Shown here: piece after piece, positions 34,392-44,402 of the stretch | Numbering within the stretch: position 1 is the first letter of the stretch | Layout: each line of letters opens with the position of its first letter | Notes under the pieces: model-generated | The model's input: the letters and a program-made list of their open reading frames with translations, nothing else | Told to the model about the DNA's origin: nothing | The model's database searches: none | Position numbers and translations under genes: made by a program | Assembly: GCA_030323885.1 (NCBI GenBank) | Contig: CM059189.1 | Location: 51,743,661-51,807,660, forward strand | Direction: 5' to 3' | DNA from: Branchipolynoe longqiensis | Lineage: Eukaryota > Annelida > Polychaeta > Phyllodocida > Polynoidae | Length of the DNA stretch: 64,000 bases

Positions 34392-34659
34392 CCCCAGTCG
34401 CACTACTGCTTGCGACACTTATGATCACTTTGCCACCGCAAAATAAGTTAGGCACAAAGAGGTCACAAGTGGTCGCCAACATCCTTGTGACAAAAATGGT
34501 TGCAAGGATGTTGCAGCGACTGCACTAAAAACCTCCTTGCGACCAAAATGGTTGCAAGTAGGTCAGCGACCATTGCTTTGGTTGCAAGGTCACCGGTGAC
34601 TGTGGGTTCCTTGGTCCAAAGTGGACGCAAGCAGTCGCAAGCCATAGTGTGACTGGGGC
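34392..34659 (+). mobile_element. MITE-P copy
   Basis: CCCCAGTCGCACTACTGCTT and CATAGTGTGACTGGGG are inverted ends. Interior made of GGTTGCAAG/CTTGCGACC words. Other full copies: 36075-36360 and 58525-58798. Confidence 0.8.
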
Positions 34660-34663
34660 TTTA

Positions 34664-34728
34664 TCTAGATAGTAGATCAGTAGATATCTAGATAGTAGAT
34701 CAGTAGATAACTAGATAGTAGATCATTA
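34664..34728. repeat. 23-bp tandem repeat, three units
   Basis: TAGATAGTAGATCAGTAGAT repeated with small changes. Confidence 0.85.
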
Positions 34729-35078
34729 CAACAAAATGTGACTGAGTTTGAAATGACCCAGTGACCTAATTACATCATAATGATGACATATAAACGCAAC
34801 AATCACCAACATGAGTGCTTCAGATGAAAAAGTTGAGTTGGTACACACGCAGTGAACAAGTAAGGTAGGTAAAACTAGGACTAAATACTCACACAGGCTC
34901 TTAAATCTAACACAACCTAGCCTGGTACAGAGGCTGCCAACGCTGTCAGGCACAAAGGTCGTCATCATTCCATATAGTACCTGCTAGAAATCACAATCGG
35001 AAAATAGTAGTCAATTTGGCTTCCGTTTAGAGATCACCGCAGTGGGTGGGGGGGGGGGCGGGTGGAAGGGTAGGAATA

Positions 35079-35281
35079 CAGTAAAACCTCTAAATCGACC
35101 GACCATGGGACCAACTTTAATATAAATGGTCCATTTAGGCAGGTGGTCGGTTTAGGGAGTTTTTTCCCCGTTACAATGGTATTGTATGGGCGATCGCTTG
35201 GGACCAAAATAAAGCGATCGATATAGGGGGGGGGGGGGGGTCATTGATCTGTGGAGGTGGTCGGTTAGAGCGACTTTACTG
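35079..35281 (+). mobile_element. MITE-N copy 2 with a G tract inside
   Basis: CAGTAAAACCTCTAAATCGA to CGGTTAGAGCGACTTTACTG. A G15 run at 35226-35240 replaces the short G run of copy 1. A G-rich tract also precedes it (35043-35059). Confidence 0.8.
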
Positions 35282-35593
35282 TATTGTGTATGTGGATAGA
35301 TCCAGAGCAGTCTGACTGTCGGGTCCTCACGAATAAGTGTTCGGCTTTTCGCTGGTCCCTCAGAAAGGACTGAAGCTGTGACCCAGCACACCGTGTTGCA
35401 GCTTCAGCTTACACACCCGAAAGTTGCGTTGGTGCCGCTCCCAGTCATCATCATCCCCTTAGACCCTATACTTTAAATTATCTTTGCAGCGATAACCACG
35501 TGCCTCCTGATGACCAAACTTGGTTCGGTTCTTCCATACATTTGTTTTTAATGTAGATTGAATGGGAATTTTCTTAGCAAATATTTCATTTTC

Positions 35594-35900
35594 AGGGATG
35601 AAAGTGTTCTTTGACAAAATATGTGGAAATCAAAGTGAGATTAGTAAATTGACAGCGAATTGCCCCCCCCCCCCCTTCCCCCCATAGGATTAGCACTGTC
35701 AGGGAATGGCGGAAAATTGAGAGAAGTCATATTTCAACTATCCCTTGTTTTGACTATATTATCGTCCATCCCTAACTCTGTCTTGCTTGTGTTTTATGTT
35801 CTAGTAACATTTACAGTCACGGGATTCGAACCAGCCAACTGTTGTCATATAGGGCCTACAACGTGATTCCGGAACATTTTCTTTAAAGTTAATCAGTAAA
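35594..35900 (+). repeat. Repeat-Q copy with a poly(C) run
   Basis: CAGGGATGAAAGTGTTCTTT, C13 at 35663-35675, CCATAGGATTAGCACTGTCA, then TTTTATGTTCTAGTAACATT. Other copies at 55497, 56295-56590 and 60676-60815. Confidence 0.7.
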
Positions 35901-36074
35901 TATAAAAAATCGCGGAAATCCGCGAAATCGTGGAGACCTTTCCTGCCTGCACATGAGATAAAACACTACTTTGTGTTCATAGTGCGCGTCTATTCACCAC
36001 TACTCCCACCTCTCGGAGTGTAAGCTGTATCTACGAGTTACTGCGCTGAGTTGCAGCTTCAGTGCTTCCTTATA

Positions 36075-36360
36075 CCCCAGTCACACTACTGCTTGCGACT
36101 GCTTGCGACCACTTTTCAACCATAAAAAATGGGTGGTCGTAAAATAGTCCTCAGTGGTTGCCGATCTCCTTGGTCATAAGGTGGCAGCTACTGCACTAAA
36201 AACCTCCTTGCGACCAAAATGGTTGCCCAAAGGTCGGCGACCATTGTTTTAGTCACCCAGAGGTCAGCAACCATTGCTTTGGTCACAAGATCACCGGTGA
36301 CTGCGGGTTCTTTGGTCCAAAGTGGTCACAAATTGGTCACAAGCCATAGTGTAACCGGGG
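36075..36360 (+). mobile_element. MITE-P copy
   Basis: CCCCAGTCACACTACTGCTT to CATAGTGTAACCGGGG. Confidence 0.8.
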
Positions 36361-36814
36361 TTTTAGGGCCCAATGTAACAGTGAACACAGGTATTGACAT
36401 TGCTGTTGCCAGTTCCACTAGCCTCACAGTGGAGCAAGAAGCAGGACCTTACGTACCATAAACCCCAACAATGATTACATCGATTTGAATAGAATGTGTA
36501 ATTATATCACTTTAAACAAAACATGAAAAATACAAGTCCATGTATGTGTGTTCAATACAAGTTCTTTTCTTATAAAGTTGAAAAAATGAAACATTGTCCA
36601 AACAATAAATGGAAGTATATCATAACATTCAATATGCTAGTATAGTTATCTTTCACAATCCTCTCAACATGTCTTAGTATACATAATAAATATAATACCA
36701 TAGTGAAAACAAAATACAGCCAGAAAAGAATACCAATTGCCATGCTGGTTTCGCTAAGCAGCCAAGCCGCTCCAGTGGCGCTCGCTGCTGTGACGTGTGG
36801 AGTGGGTAGACAAC

Positions 36815-37260
36815 CGCACTGTCGCCATCAGCCCCACACCCTGCCTGGCACGAGAAGACAGCACCAGCGCTGGGCACCCGTCATGGCCACAGCGCGGGTA
36901 GACCTCACATCCGGCATCAGCCCCACAACCTGCCCGGCACGAGAAGACAGTGCACCTGACGGGATCCCATCATGGCAAGCGCGCAAGTTGACCACACTTC
37001 CGGCACCAGTCCACACTCTGCCCGCCATGAGAAGACAGCGCCACCTGACGGGAACCCGTCATGGCAAGAGCGCGAGTTGACTGCACTTCCGGCACCAGTC
37101 CACGCCCTGCCCGACAGGAGAAAAGATCGGCAACGACGGGCACTTGTCATGGCCACAGCGCGAGTAGACCACATAGCTGGCATCAGCCCCCACCCTGCCC
37201 GGCACGAGCAGACAGCGCCACCTGACGGGCATCCATCACAGCTACAGCGCATTGCCTGTA
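36815..37260. repeat. Minisatellite of about 90 bp, five units
   Basis: Each unit has CTGCCCGGCACGAGAAGACA, CACCTGACGGG, CATGGCAAGCGCG and CACTTCCGGCACCAGTCCAC, with variants. ORFs on both strands arise from its high GC and are not genes. Confidence 0.88.
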
Positions 37261-37538
37261 GAGATGTAGCCTAGAATATGGCGGCATCAGCAGCTACAGC
37301 GGGAGTGACGTCACTTCTCTAAAGCACACCTATATCGAACATACAGGCGATACCGAAGTGACTGATGACTCAAACAGCCCGCAACAAAGCTTACAACAAC
37401 AACCTTACAGAAACCCAGAACAGTTCAATAGCTCTAATTCTGTGAGATACCTCAATCGATACAGCTAGTTTAAAAATATAATCCACAACACTGGCATCTC
37501 ACAATGTAAATATAAAAATACTTATAGACTCTCCACAG

Positions 37539-37605
37539 GAAGAGTTGCTTCTGAAGACAAACTTGATATTGCCTGCGTTGCTACTGATCCATTAGGGAAA
37601 CACAG
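37539..37605 (+). CDS. Orphan exon-like segment (uncertain)
   Basis: 67 nt between CTCTCCACAG and CACAG|GTTAGT. One frame is fully open (two leading bases, 21 codons, two trailing bases) and encodes RVASEDKLDIACVATDPLGK HR. Other frames have stops. I do not recognise the protein, and no neighbouring exon on the plus strand supports it. It could be chance, or one exon of a gene with large introns. Confidence 0.25.
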
Positions 37606-38164
37606 GTTAGTTAGTCACACGCCAATTTCTCTAATTAAAAAAGAACACTAAAGTACATACATCTGCTAGTCTCAACCATGGACCCTACTACTAGCCGCGT
37701 TGAGAGAAAACCGTCATCTTGACTATAGGACCTAAATCTTTAGGTCATTGCACTGTTCACATTCAAGGCAAGCATGATTTTATCCAGAGCAAAATATCCA
37801 CCTTTTTGAGAATATATATATATATGGATAGTGAAAATCGCGTTATCGCATGTAATAAGTTCTGGAGTCCCTCCCCCATCCCACCCCACGCAAATAGGGT
37901 GGGGTGGGTCCGGCTGCTCCTCGCTGGCCCCTTGCGTGCGGGCACAGCACGCCACTCGCTCAGAAGTCATATGCAGGTAGTCAAATGCCCATATTTACAT
38001 TTAATATTTCCTTGGGTGCCAATAAGTAGACTCTGTATGTGCTATTTATTACGCTAAGTATCTAACCAAATTAAACAGTGCTGTCTTACAAGCCGTGCTG
38101 GACACGAGGACTTCAGAGTGCAGCTTTTGTCACCTAGTTAGCGCAAAGCGGCAGGGGCGTCCCT
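37606..38164. other. No gene supported
   Basis: Mixed sequence with a small TA run (37807-37824) and a CCCCACCC-rich patch (37870-37910). The ORF at 37719-38057 has no recognisable domain. Confidence 0.3.
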
Positions 38165-39020
38165 CTGTAAAGCTGACTTAGAGTCACTCAGTGGCAACCA
38201 CACAGAGGGTGCCATCTCATTAACATATCGCAGTCACTCAGTGGCAACCACACAGAGGGTGCCACCATCTCATTAACATATCGCAGTCACTCAGTGGCCA
38301 CTAGACAGAGGGCGCCACCATCTCATTAACATATCGCAGTCACTCAGTGGCAACTGGACATAGGGCACCATCTCATTAACATATCGTAGTCACTCAGTGG
38401 CAACCACACAGGGCGGCGCCATCTCATTAACATATCGTAGTCACTCAGTGGCAACCACACAGAAGTCACCACCATCTCATTAACATATTGCAGTCGCTCA
38501 GTGGCAACCACACAGAGGGCGCCATCATCTCATTAACATATCGTAGTCACTCAGTGGCAACCACACAGGGCGCCACCATCTCATTAACATACCGCAGTCA
38601 CTCAGTGGCCACTAGACAGAGGGTGCCACCATCTCATTAACATATCAGTCACTCAGTGGCAACCACACAGTGGGCGCCGCCATCTCATTAACATATCGTA
38701 GTCACTCAGTGGCAACCACACAGAGGGCACCACCATCTCCTTAACATATCGCAGTCACTCAATGGCAACCACACAGAGGGTCCTAGCAGCTCACTAACAT
38801 ATCGTAGTCACTCAGTGGCAACTAAACAGAGGGCGCCACCATCCCATTAACATATCGTAGTCACTCAGTGGCAACTAGACAGGGCACCAGCAGCCTGCGA
38901 ACATATCGCAGTCATTCAGTGGTGGTCACACCGTGGGCGCCAGCAGCTCAGTAAAATATTGCAGTCACTCAGTGGCAATCACACAGAGGGGCACCACCAT
39001 CTCATTAACATATCACACTC
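38165..39020. repeat. Minisatellite of about 53 bp, about 16 units
   Basis: The unit is CAGTCACTCAGTGGCAACCA, CACAGAGGGCGCCACC, ATCTCATTAACATATCG. Length varies by deletions in the GGGCGCCACC part. The right-hand units (38880-38960) are the most diverged. Confidence 0.95.
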
Positions 39021-39265
39021 AGCAAAGCCAAAGTCTTCCAACTTTGTCTATCCCATTTAAATGATAAAAGCAATGCGTACATCACAAATCGTTTCTGATA
39101 TCACGTAATTTCTGTGCGCCCCAGGAGTTACGCTAATATTTTCATGACCGAGGGCAAACAAGCCCCTGCCAAACCGACTTCCTAACATATAAATAGCATT
39201 CACCTCAGCAGATTCTCTTACAATTCCACTAGACTGCGACACCAGCGTCGTCCAGCCATACAGCA

Positions 39266-39659
39266 TAGATAAAAGATTCACCTCGTACTTGCGAATGACA
39301 ACATAGTCTGAATACGGGCGAAAATTGCTTTAGTATGGAACAGGAAGTAGAATTTGTGGTTCCAATATCTAATGGCTACTTATATCGGCAGAGTTGGTGA
39401 AATGGGAGAGAATCCAAAAAGACAACATGGCGACCACAGAATGCTGTAAATTTCACTTTTAAGTAAATTAAACTATATGCTTTATTTCATTTTTCAACTC
39501 AAAAGTAGCGGGTAAATGTGAAGATATATATGAAGGATATATTTTGATTTTTAAAATAAGAATTTAATTGCTGATTTCATTTACCCAGCCGTTCACCACT
39601 TTTTCTAATGGGTTGTTTTTCACCCCTACTGCAAGTACGCGGTGAATCTATTATCTCCA
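39266..39659 (+). mobile_element. MITE-M copy 2
   Basis: AGATAAAAGATTCACCTCGT and CGCGGTGAATCTATTATCT are inverted. Interior aligns with 29681-30072. Confidence 0.75.
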
Positions 39660-39787
39660 GCTAGCAAGGATTTTCGGTGCACTTTAATAGACATATCTGA
39701 TTCATGGAAAGAGAACAAATGAACAAACATATTTTGGCCAGGAATTTTGTGACGTCATTCAAAAATAGGCCACGTTTGGCTGCCGTC

Positions 39788-40062
39788 TTAAAGTTGAATA
39801 GTTTGATGGTTTTGTATTTCTGCAATTCTTTTAAAAAAGGAAATACCAAGTCAATTTAATAGAACCTGATATTGCAGAAGCCTATGTTATCAGCATTTTG
39901 GCGTGCTTGCAACAATTAATTTGGCATGTTTAACTTCAAAATATAACTAAAAAGTTAGTTATTAAAAATCAGTTACTTCGAAATAAAATAAAATAAATTA
40001 CAATGATCACCTAATCTCAGAAAATGACAAAATCTCAAGACCATCGGACTATGCAATTTTAA
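39788..40062 (+). mobile_element. MITE-F copy, shortened
   Basis: TTAAAGTTGAATAGTTTGAT to ACCATCGGACTATGCAATTT. Lacks the CTACATATCC part. Confidence 0.72.
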
Positions 40063-40429
40063 TATCGCGTGCTCAAATACTTCAGCACCGCAAAGTGCAA
40101 ACCCGCACACCCCACCCACTTATAGTTGATAACTACCGCAGTATATTCCAGTGACGACAGTCGGGGAGTTGAGATAACCTGTATTGACAATTTGTAAATA
40201 TAACCTGTACACAAACGCTTCCTATTGCATTAAGCTCATATATAAATTATTAGAATCCACTTACCACAATAACTAATGCAGTGCACACCTTAATCTGCAG
40301 CAATAAGGACCCTGGTGCAACCTAGCGGTTGTCCAGCCCTCAACCTGCGCCATCTATAAACAACACTACACATATTATTCACATAAGCCTTTTTAATTCC
40401 TTATTTGAAAATATACTTTAGAAATAAAT

Positions 40430-40512
40430 GCATTATTTTAAACATTTATTTCTGTTTGTTTGTTGTTGTTTTACACAACAAATAAATAAACAAATAAATG
40501 TTTAAAATAATG
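40430..40512. repeat. Perfect-stem palindrome of about 25 bp per arm
   Basis: CATTATTTTAAACATTTATT and AATAAATGTTTAAAATAATG flank a loop of GTTTGTTTGTTGTTGTTTTA and a few bases. It could extrude as a hairpin. Confidence 0.8.
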
Positions 40513-40607
40513 TGCAGCTTCTTTTTCTCCTGGTGCTGACCTGACACCAAACCCATGTCATATTGAGCAAAACGCACCGCGTCTGCCTTATTTGCTGACA
40601 TTACGCT

Positions 40608-40951
40608 TAAAGCTGCATAGACCGATGAATCATCAAATTTTCAAAACCAAAACAATTATCTAGAATTGATTCTACATATCTAACCTAGATACCCGTGCAC
40701 TTATTAAACATTTGTTGCCACCTAGAAGGCAATACCGAGGCCAATTGAATAAAACCGGTTACTGCTGAAGCCTATGGTGTCAGAGTTTTGGCATGCTTGC
40801 CAAAACTAATTTTACGTTTGCACTTTGGATATCTCAAAAGTTAGCAATTTAAAATAAAAGTTATTTCAAATTAATATAAGGTAGAATATAACAATCAGTC
40901 TAATATATTTATTTATCTTATAAAAATGACATAAACCCAAAACCATCGGAC
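40608..40951 (+). mobile_element. MITE-F copy, nearly complete
   Basis: TTAAAGCTGCATAGACCGAT, CTACATATCTAACCTAGATA, TTACTGCTGAAGCCTATGGT, ending AAACCATCGGAC, where the last bases of the inverted end are lost. Confidence 0.8.
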
Positions 40952-41309
40952 ACACCCAGAAATCCATCCCGATTCATTAGCAAGCTTCCACTGCATACTT
41001 TGATATTTTACGTGTATGTCATTTGGATCAATCTCATTTTTAAATTTGACACCAAATGTGACACCTTCTGTACACAGGCGCAATACAATAATCTAGTGCT
41101 GGTGTGAATTGAACTCCTTATGTGGCACTAGTCTATTCTATCAAGGTCAGGTCAACTGTTATGGTAAGTACATCTACTGACCTAAGAGATAGAAATACCA
41201 TTTAAAAATGTTAAAAAATCATAATTGATGGTCCACTGATTAAACAAATGGCTTTGGACAATTAAAACGATACTGAAAAGAGAAATCCACCAAGACCGAC
41301 CATCTATTG

Positions 41310-41992
41310 ATTATAGGGATGTGGTAATAGGGATGTGGTCATAGGGATGTGATCATAGGGATGTGATTATATTTATAGGGATGAAATAATAGGGATGTGA
41401 TCATAGGGATGTGATTATGGGTATAGGATCATAGGGGTCTGATTATAGGGATGTGATTATAGGCATGTGATTATAGGTATATGATCATAGGGGTGTGATT
41501 ATAGGGATGGGATTATTGGGATAGGATTATATTAATAGGGATGAGATCATAGGGATGTGATTATATTTATAGGGATGTAATAATAGGGATGTAATCATAG
41601 GGATGCTATATATGTATAGAATCATAGGGGTGTGATTATAGGGATGTGATTATAGGTCTAGGATCATAGGGTGTGATTATAGGTATAGGATAATAGGGGT
41701 GATTATAGGGATGGGATCATTGGGATAGGATTATATTAATAGGGATGTGATAATAGGGATGTAATAATAGGGATTTGATCATATGGATGTGATCATAGGA
41801 TGTAATTATAGCTATAGGATCATAGGGGTGTGATTATAGGAGGTGATTATAGGTATAGGATCATAGGGTGTTTTTATAAGGTCATAGGGGTGTGATTATA
41901 GGGATGGGATTATTGGGATAGGATTATATTAATAGGGATGTGATAATAGGGATGAAATTATAGGGATAGGATTTTAGGGGCTGACGCATAGG
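41310..41992. repeat. Minisatellite of TAGGGATGTGATTATAGG-type units in the receptor 3' region
   Basis: Roughly 17-19 bp units, over 30 copies, with a higher order marked by GGGATAGGATTATATTAATA at 41519, 41714 and 41918. On the gene strand it reads ATCACATCCCTATAATCACA. It starts 82 bp past the CI-MPR stop codon. Confidence 0.92.
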
Positions 41993-42073
41993 GTAGTGGC
42001 TATAGAGAGGAGACAACAGGAAGCCGAGTAATAGGGGCAACGTTTATAGGGAGCCACATGACGGGTGGCACAA

Positions 42074-42202
42074 TTATTGGATAAGGTCATCATCGCTGTC
42101 ATCATCGAAAGTGGGCAGGTGCGCATTGATGTCGGAGAAGGCGGTGACCGCGTTAGTCGAGTTGTTGGCGATCAGGAACTCATCCTCATCCAGCGAGGAC
42201 AG
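42074..42202 (-). CDS. IGF2R: CI-MPR-like terminal exon: acidic cytosolic tail and stop
   Basis: The terminal coding exon of 42 codons plus TAA follows acceptor CTTATCTCCAACAG. It encodes LSSLDEDEFLIANNSTNAVT and continues to HLPTFDDDSDDDLIQ. The end matches the known CI-MPR and sortilin tail type: a casein-kinase-2 serine in an acidic run, then a DxxLL-like signal bound by GGA adaptors. Here the second Leu is Ile. It begins in phase 0, as the 55368-55440 exon requires, although 13.2 kb lies between them. The stop is followed by 83 bp of unique sequence and then a minisatellite, which presumably forms part of the 3' UTR. I found no clear polyadenylation signal close by. Confidence 0.9.
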   Translation of the reverse strand: MSSLDEDEFLIANNSTNAVTAFSDINAHLPTFDDDSDDDLIQ

Positions 42203-42249
42203 CTGTTGGAGATAAGCACAGAGGGATATTTGAAAATAGGTCTCTTTTT

Positions 42250-42488
42250 GTTTGTTTGCTTGTTGCTGTTTTATGTCCTAGCAATATCTAAGATCACATC
42301 AGGACGAGCACTGATTTGTGACAGTGCGCACTCATGATGACTTGATAGTGCTGCCCAAATGGGAGACCAGGCCGCCAGCACCATGAACCGCAAGCCCACA
42401 CAGATAAAATATCCGACACTGTGCTAACCAGTCCTTGGCATATCCTAATAATGCAGAACGCCAGGCTAGGTAGCGACAAGTATCAATA
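42250..42488 (-). repeat. SINE-A copy, head missing
   Basis: TTGCTGTTTTATGTCCTAGC to GGTAGCGACAAGTATCAAT. It inserts about 48 bp upstream of the last CI-MPR exon, close to its branch-point region. Confidence 0.83.
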
Positions 42489-42561
42489 CCAGGTCAGACA
42501 GATAATTGACCAGTAGATGGCTATAGCTTCATATCCCTGCACTCAAATGGATTACCATATT

Positions 42562-42566
42562 TTATG

Positions 42567-42612
<46 letters not shown>
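42562..42612. repeat. (TA)n microsatellite
   Basis: TATG then pure TA next to the foldback element. Confidence 0.93.
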
Positions 42613-42615
<3 letters not shown>

Positions 42616-42616
42616 T

Positions 42617-42919
42617 AGTTATACGAATCTTACCTGGGTATAGATGATGGATAACTGTTGTTTTCCCGAGGTAGAAGCCTCGGGTAGACGTGGGCTAGGG
42701 AGAAGGAAGCACGTGAGGTACCAGCAATTTTAACCTACTTATTCAGGATAAAAATGATCTTTCAATACAATGGATACTATGATTTTCCCGTAACGGTACA
42801 CCAACGGGATAGACGTGGCAGGGCGTGGTGGGTGGGCCCTAGCCCATGTCTACCCGAGGCTTCTACCTCGGGAAAACAACAGTTATCCATCATCTATACC
42901 CAGGTAAGATTCGTATAAC
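42617..42919. mobile_element. 303-bp foldback element with 79-bp inverted ends, related to the DIRS termini
   Basis: 42617-42695 and 42841-42919 are inverted repeats with about one internal mismatch (ATACGAATCTTACCTGGGTA and TACCCAGGTAAGATTCGTAT at the tips). Just inside the left arm, 42695-42729 (CTAGGGAGAAGGAAGCACGT then GAGGTACCAGCAATT) matches the inverse of 47920-47957, the subterminal part of the neighbouring DIRS element. No ORF is present. I read it as a non-autonomous relative. Confidence 0.7.
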
Positions 42920-43050
42920 AATACTATTTTACCTCGGTATACAGCCTCAGGCTAGCCTCAGGCTAGGGAGACCTTTACATAATTCATTTTTATCCTTAAT
43001 ATCATCCATTCTTATATAATATTCAACATTTTTGTTCTCACCTATTCTTG

Positions 43051-44160
43051 TTAGTTGGCGAGCAGGCACTTTGCAATGCCGGGAGGCTTTTCTAGTCGCT
43101 TGTTGTAATGTTTTGCAAACGACTTAGCCGTCTTCCAGCCTGCATGCGCTAGTATTCTTTTCACAGAAACACCTAGCAACCGTGCCTTGGAGACCATGGC
43201 ACCTCTAGTTGAGTGGGATGAGTATTTGCTCGTATCCACTCCAGCCAATTTCAACACCGTAATTGTCCATCTGGCAAGGGTGTCTCGTGAAATTGCTTTA
43301 TGTGGCCTTATAAAGCTCACTAATAGTTGTTGTGATGCACGTAAATCCTTTGTCTTAGATATATAAGCCCGTATGGCTGACACAACACATAATTTCCGAT
43401 CACTCGGAAAACAGTCTAAGTGAACCGTAGATAAAGGGTCACCTAACGTGTTCGATTTAAGCAATTGTGCTAAATCAAACGTAGCTTGTTTCTTGTCTAT
43501 TTCTAATCCAGTTAAAGACAAAGCAACAATCGTCTGTCCTCTGTGTCCGGTTACTAATAATAACAGGACCGCGACCTTAAAACCTAATTGTTTTAAATCT
43601 AACCACGAGTTGTGAGGCCAAGCCTGAAACAACTTAAATACTACAGACACATCCCAAAACGGACTATACTTTGGTTTTGGAGGATTCCTTTGATAAATTG
43701 AACGAAGTAAATATCCAAGAACATAATGTTTTCCAACTGTTTCACCATCAATTCTCGGTAATATGATTGATAACGCACATCTTGCCGCATTAATCGACCC
43801 AAAGGATAGTCCCTCATCCTCTAGAGAATGAAGAAAACGAGCTACTTGTGAAATTGTTGGATTTGTTGGCTTAACTTTCATTAACAAACAATGTACACCC
43901 CATTTCTTTAAATAGGATGTGTACATTTTGACAGTTCCTGGCCTCCAGGCATCAGCTACTATCCTATTCTCAGTAATTTTGTCCAATCCAAATTGGCGCA
44001 GCTGGTTCCTTAGAAAAGGAATGCCAATAGGGGCGTCGTTGACACGTCGCCGTGAACCACTAACGGTCCGTGGTGTGTCAGATTCCCGAGTTTTCTTGGG
44101 AATCGTATATGTTCTTTTGCCAGTTGTGAAACTGCTGGCAGCCAAGGTTGCGTGTCCCAA
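43051..44160 (-). CDS. DIRS tyrosine recombinase
   Basis: 369 residues, intact. The N-terminal SAM-like core-binding part contains TVKMYTSYLKKWGVHCLLMK. The catalytic domain carries the tyrosine-recombinase set: Arg207 in TGHRGQT, His316 and Arg319 in SSHSTRGA, His339 in LAHAGWKTAKSF, and nucleophile Tyr352 in KHYNKRL. Recombinases of this type integrate the circular DIRS intermediate without target duplication. The start overlaps the end of the polyprotein reading frame, as is usual in DIRS elements. Confidence 0.9.
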   Translation of the reverse strand: MGHATLAASSFTTGKRTYTIPKKTRESDTPRTVSGSRRRVNDAPIGIPFLRNQLRQFGLDKITENRIVADAWRPGTVKMYTSYLKKWGVHCLLMKVKPTNPTISQVARFLHSLEDEGLSFGSINAARCALSIILPRIDGETVGKHYVLGYLLRSIYQRNPPKPKYSPFWDVSVVFKLFQAWPHNSWLDLKQLGFKVAVLLLLVTGHRGQTIVALSLTGLEIDKKQATFDLAQLLKSNTLGDPLSTVHLDCFPSDRKLCVVSAIRAYISKTKDLRASQQLLVSFIRPHKAISRDTLARWTITVLKLAGVDTSKYSSHSTRGAMVSKARLLGVSVKRILAHAGWKTAKSFAKHYNKRLEKPPGIAKCLLAN

Positions 44161-44402
44161 TCGGGCACCACAAGTATCGCATGTGTCCTTTCCAGACCGA
44201 TTTTCCTGACAACTCGGCTGATAATGCTAAATGGTGGGAAAATATAAAAATAATTATTTTCCCAGGTAATAGCAAATGCATCTACCTTCCAAGCCTCCGG
44301 TTCAGGATGCCAAGAAACATAACAAGGTAATTTGTTATTATTTCGTGATGCAAATAAGTCAACTTCAGGTGTACCCCATTTTTCACAAATGAATTTAAAC
44401 AA
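44010..44402 (-). pseudogene. Frameshifted C-terminal part of the DIRS RT/RNase H polyprotein
   Basis: FKFICEKWGTPEVDLFASRN and SWHPEPEAWKVDAFAITW match the typical DIRS segment directly after RNase H (WGxPxVDLFASR, then VDAF, then W). VVPDWDTQPWLPAVSQLA follows. It overlaps the RNase H ORF by 121 bp in a different frame, and overlaps the start of the recombinase ORF. A programmed shift is possible, but a disabling indel is simpler. Confidence 0.82.

Noticed and set aside
36703..37274. Several overlapping ORFs in GC-rich sequence
   Set aside because: They are products of a 90-bp minisatellite on both strands.
41310..41992. CRISPR-like array
   Set aside because: Units are adjacent and degenerate without unique spacers, and the context is animal DNA.
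42074..42202. Sortilin as the identity of the acidic tail
   Set aside because: Sortilin tails also end in DDSDEDLL-like signals, but the upstream exons encode an MRH fold, not the end of a Vps10 domain.
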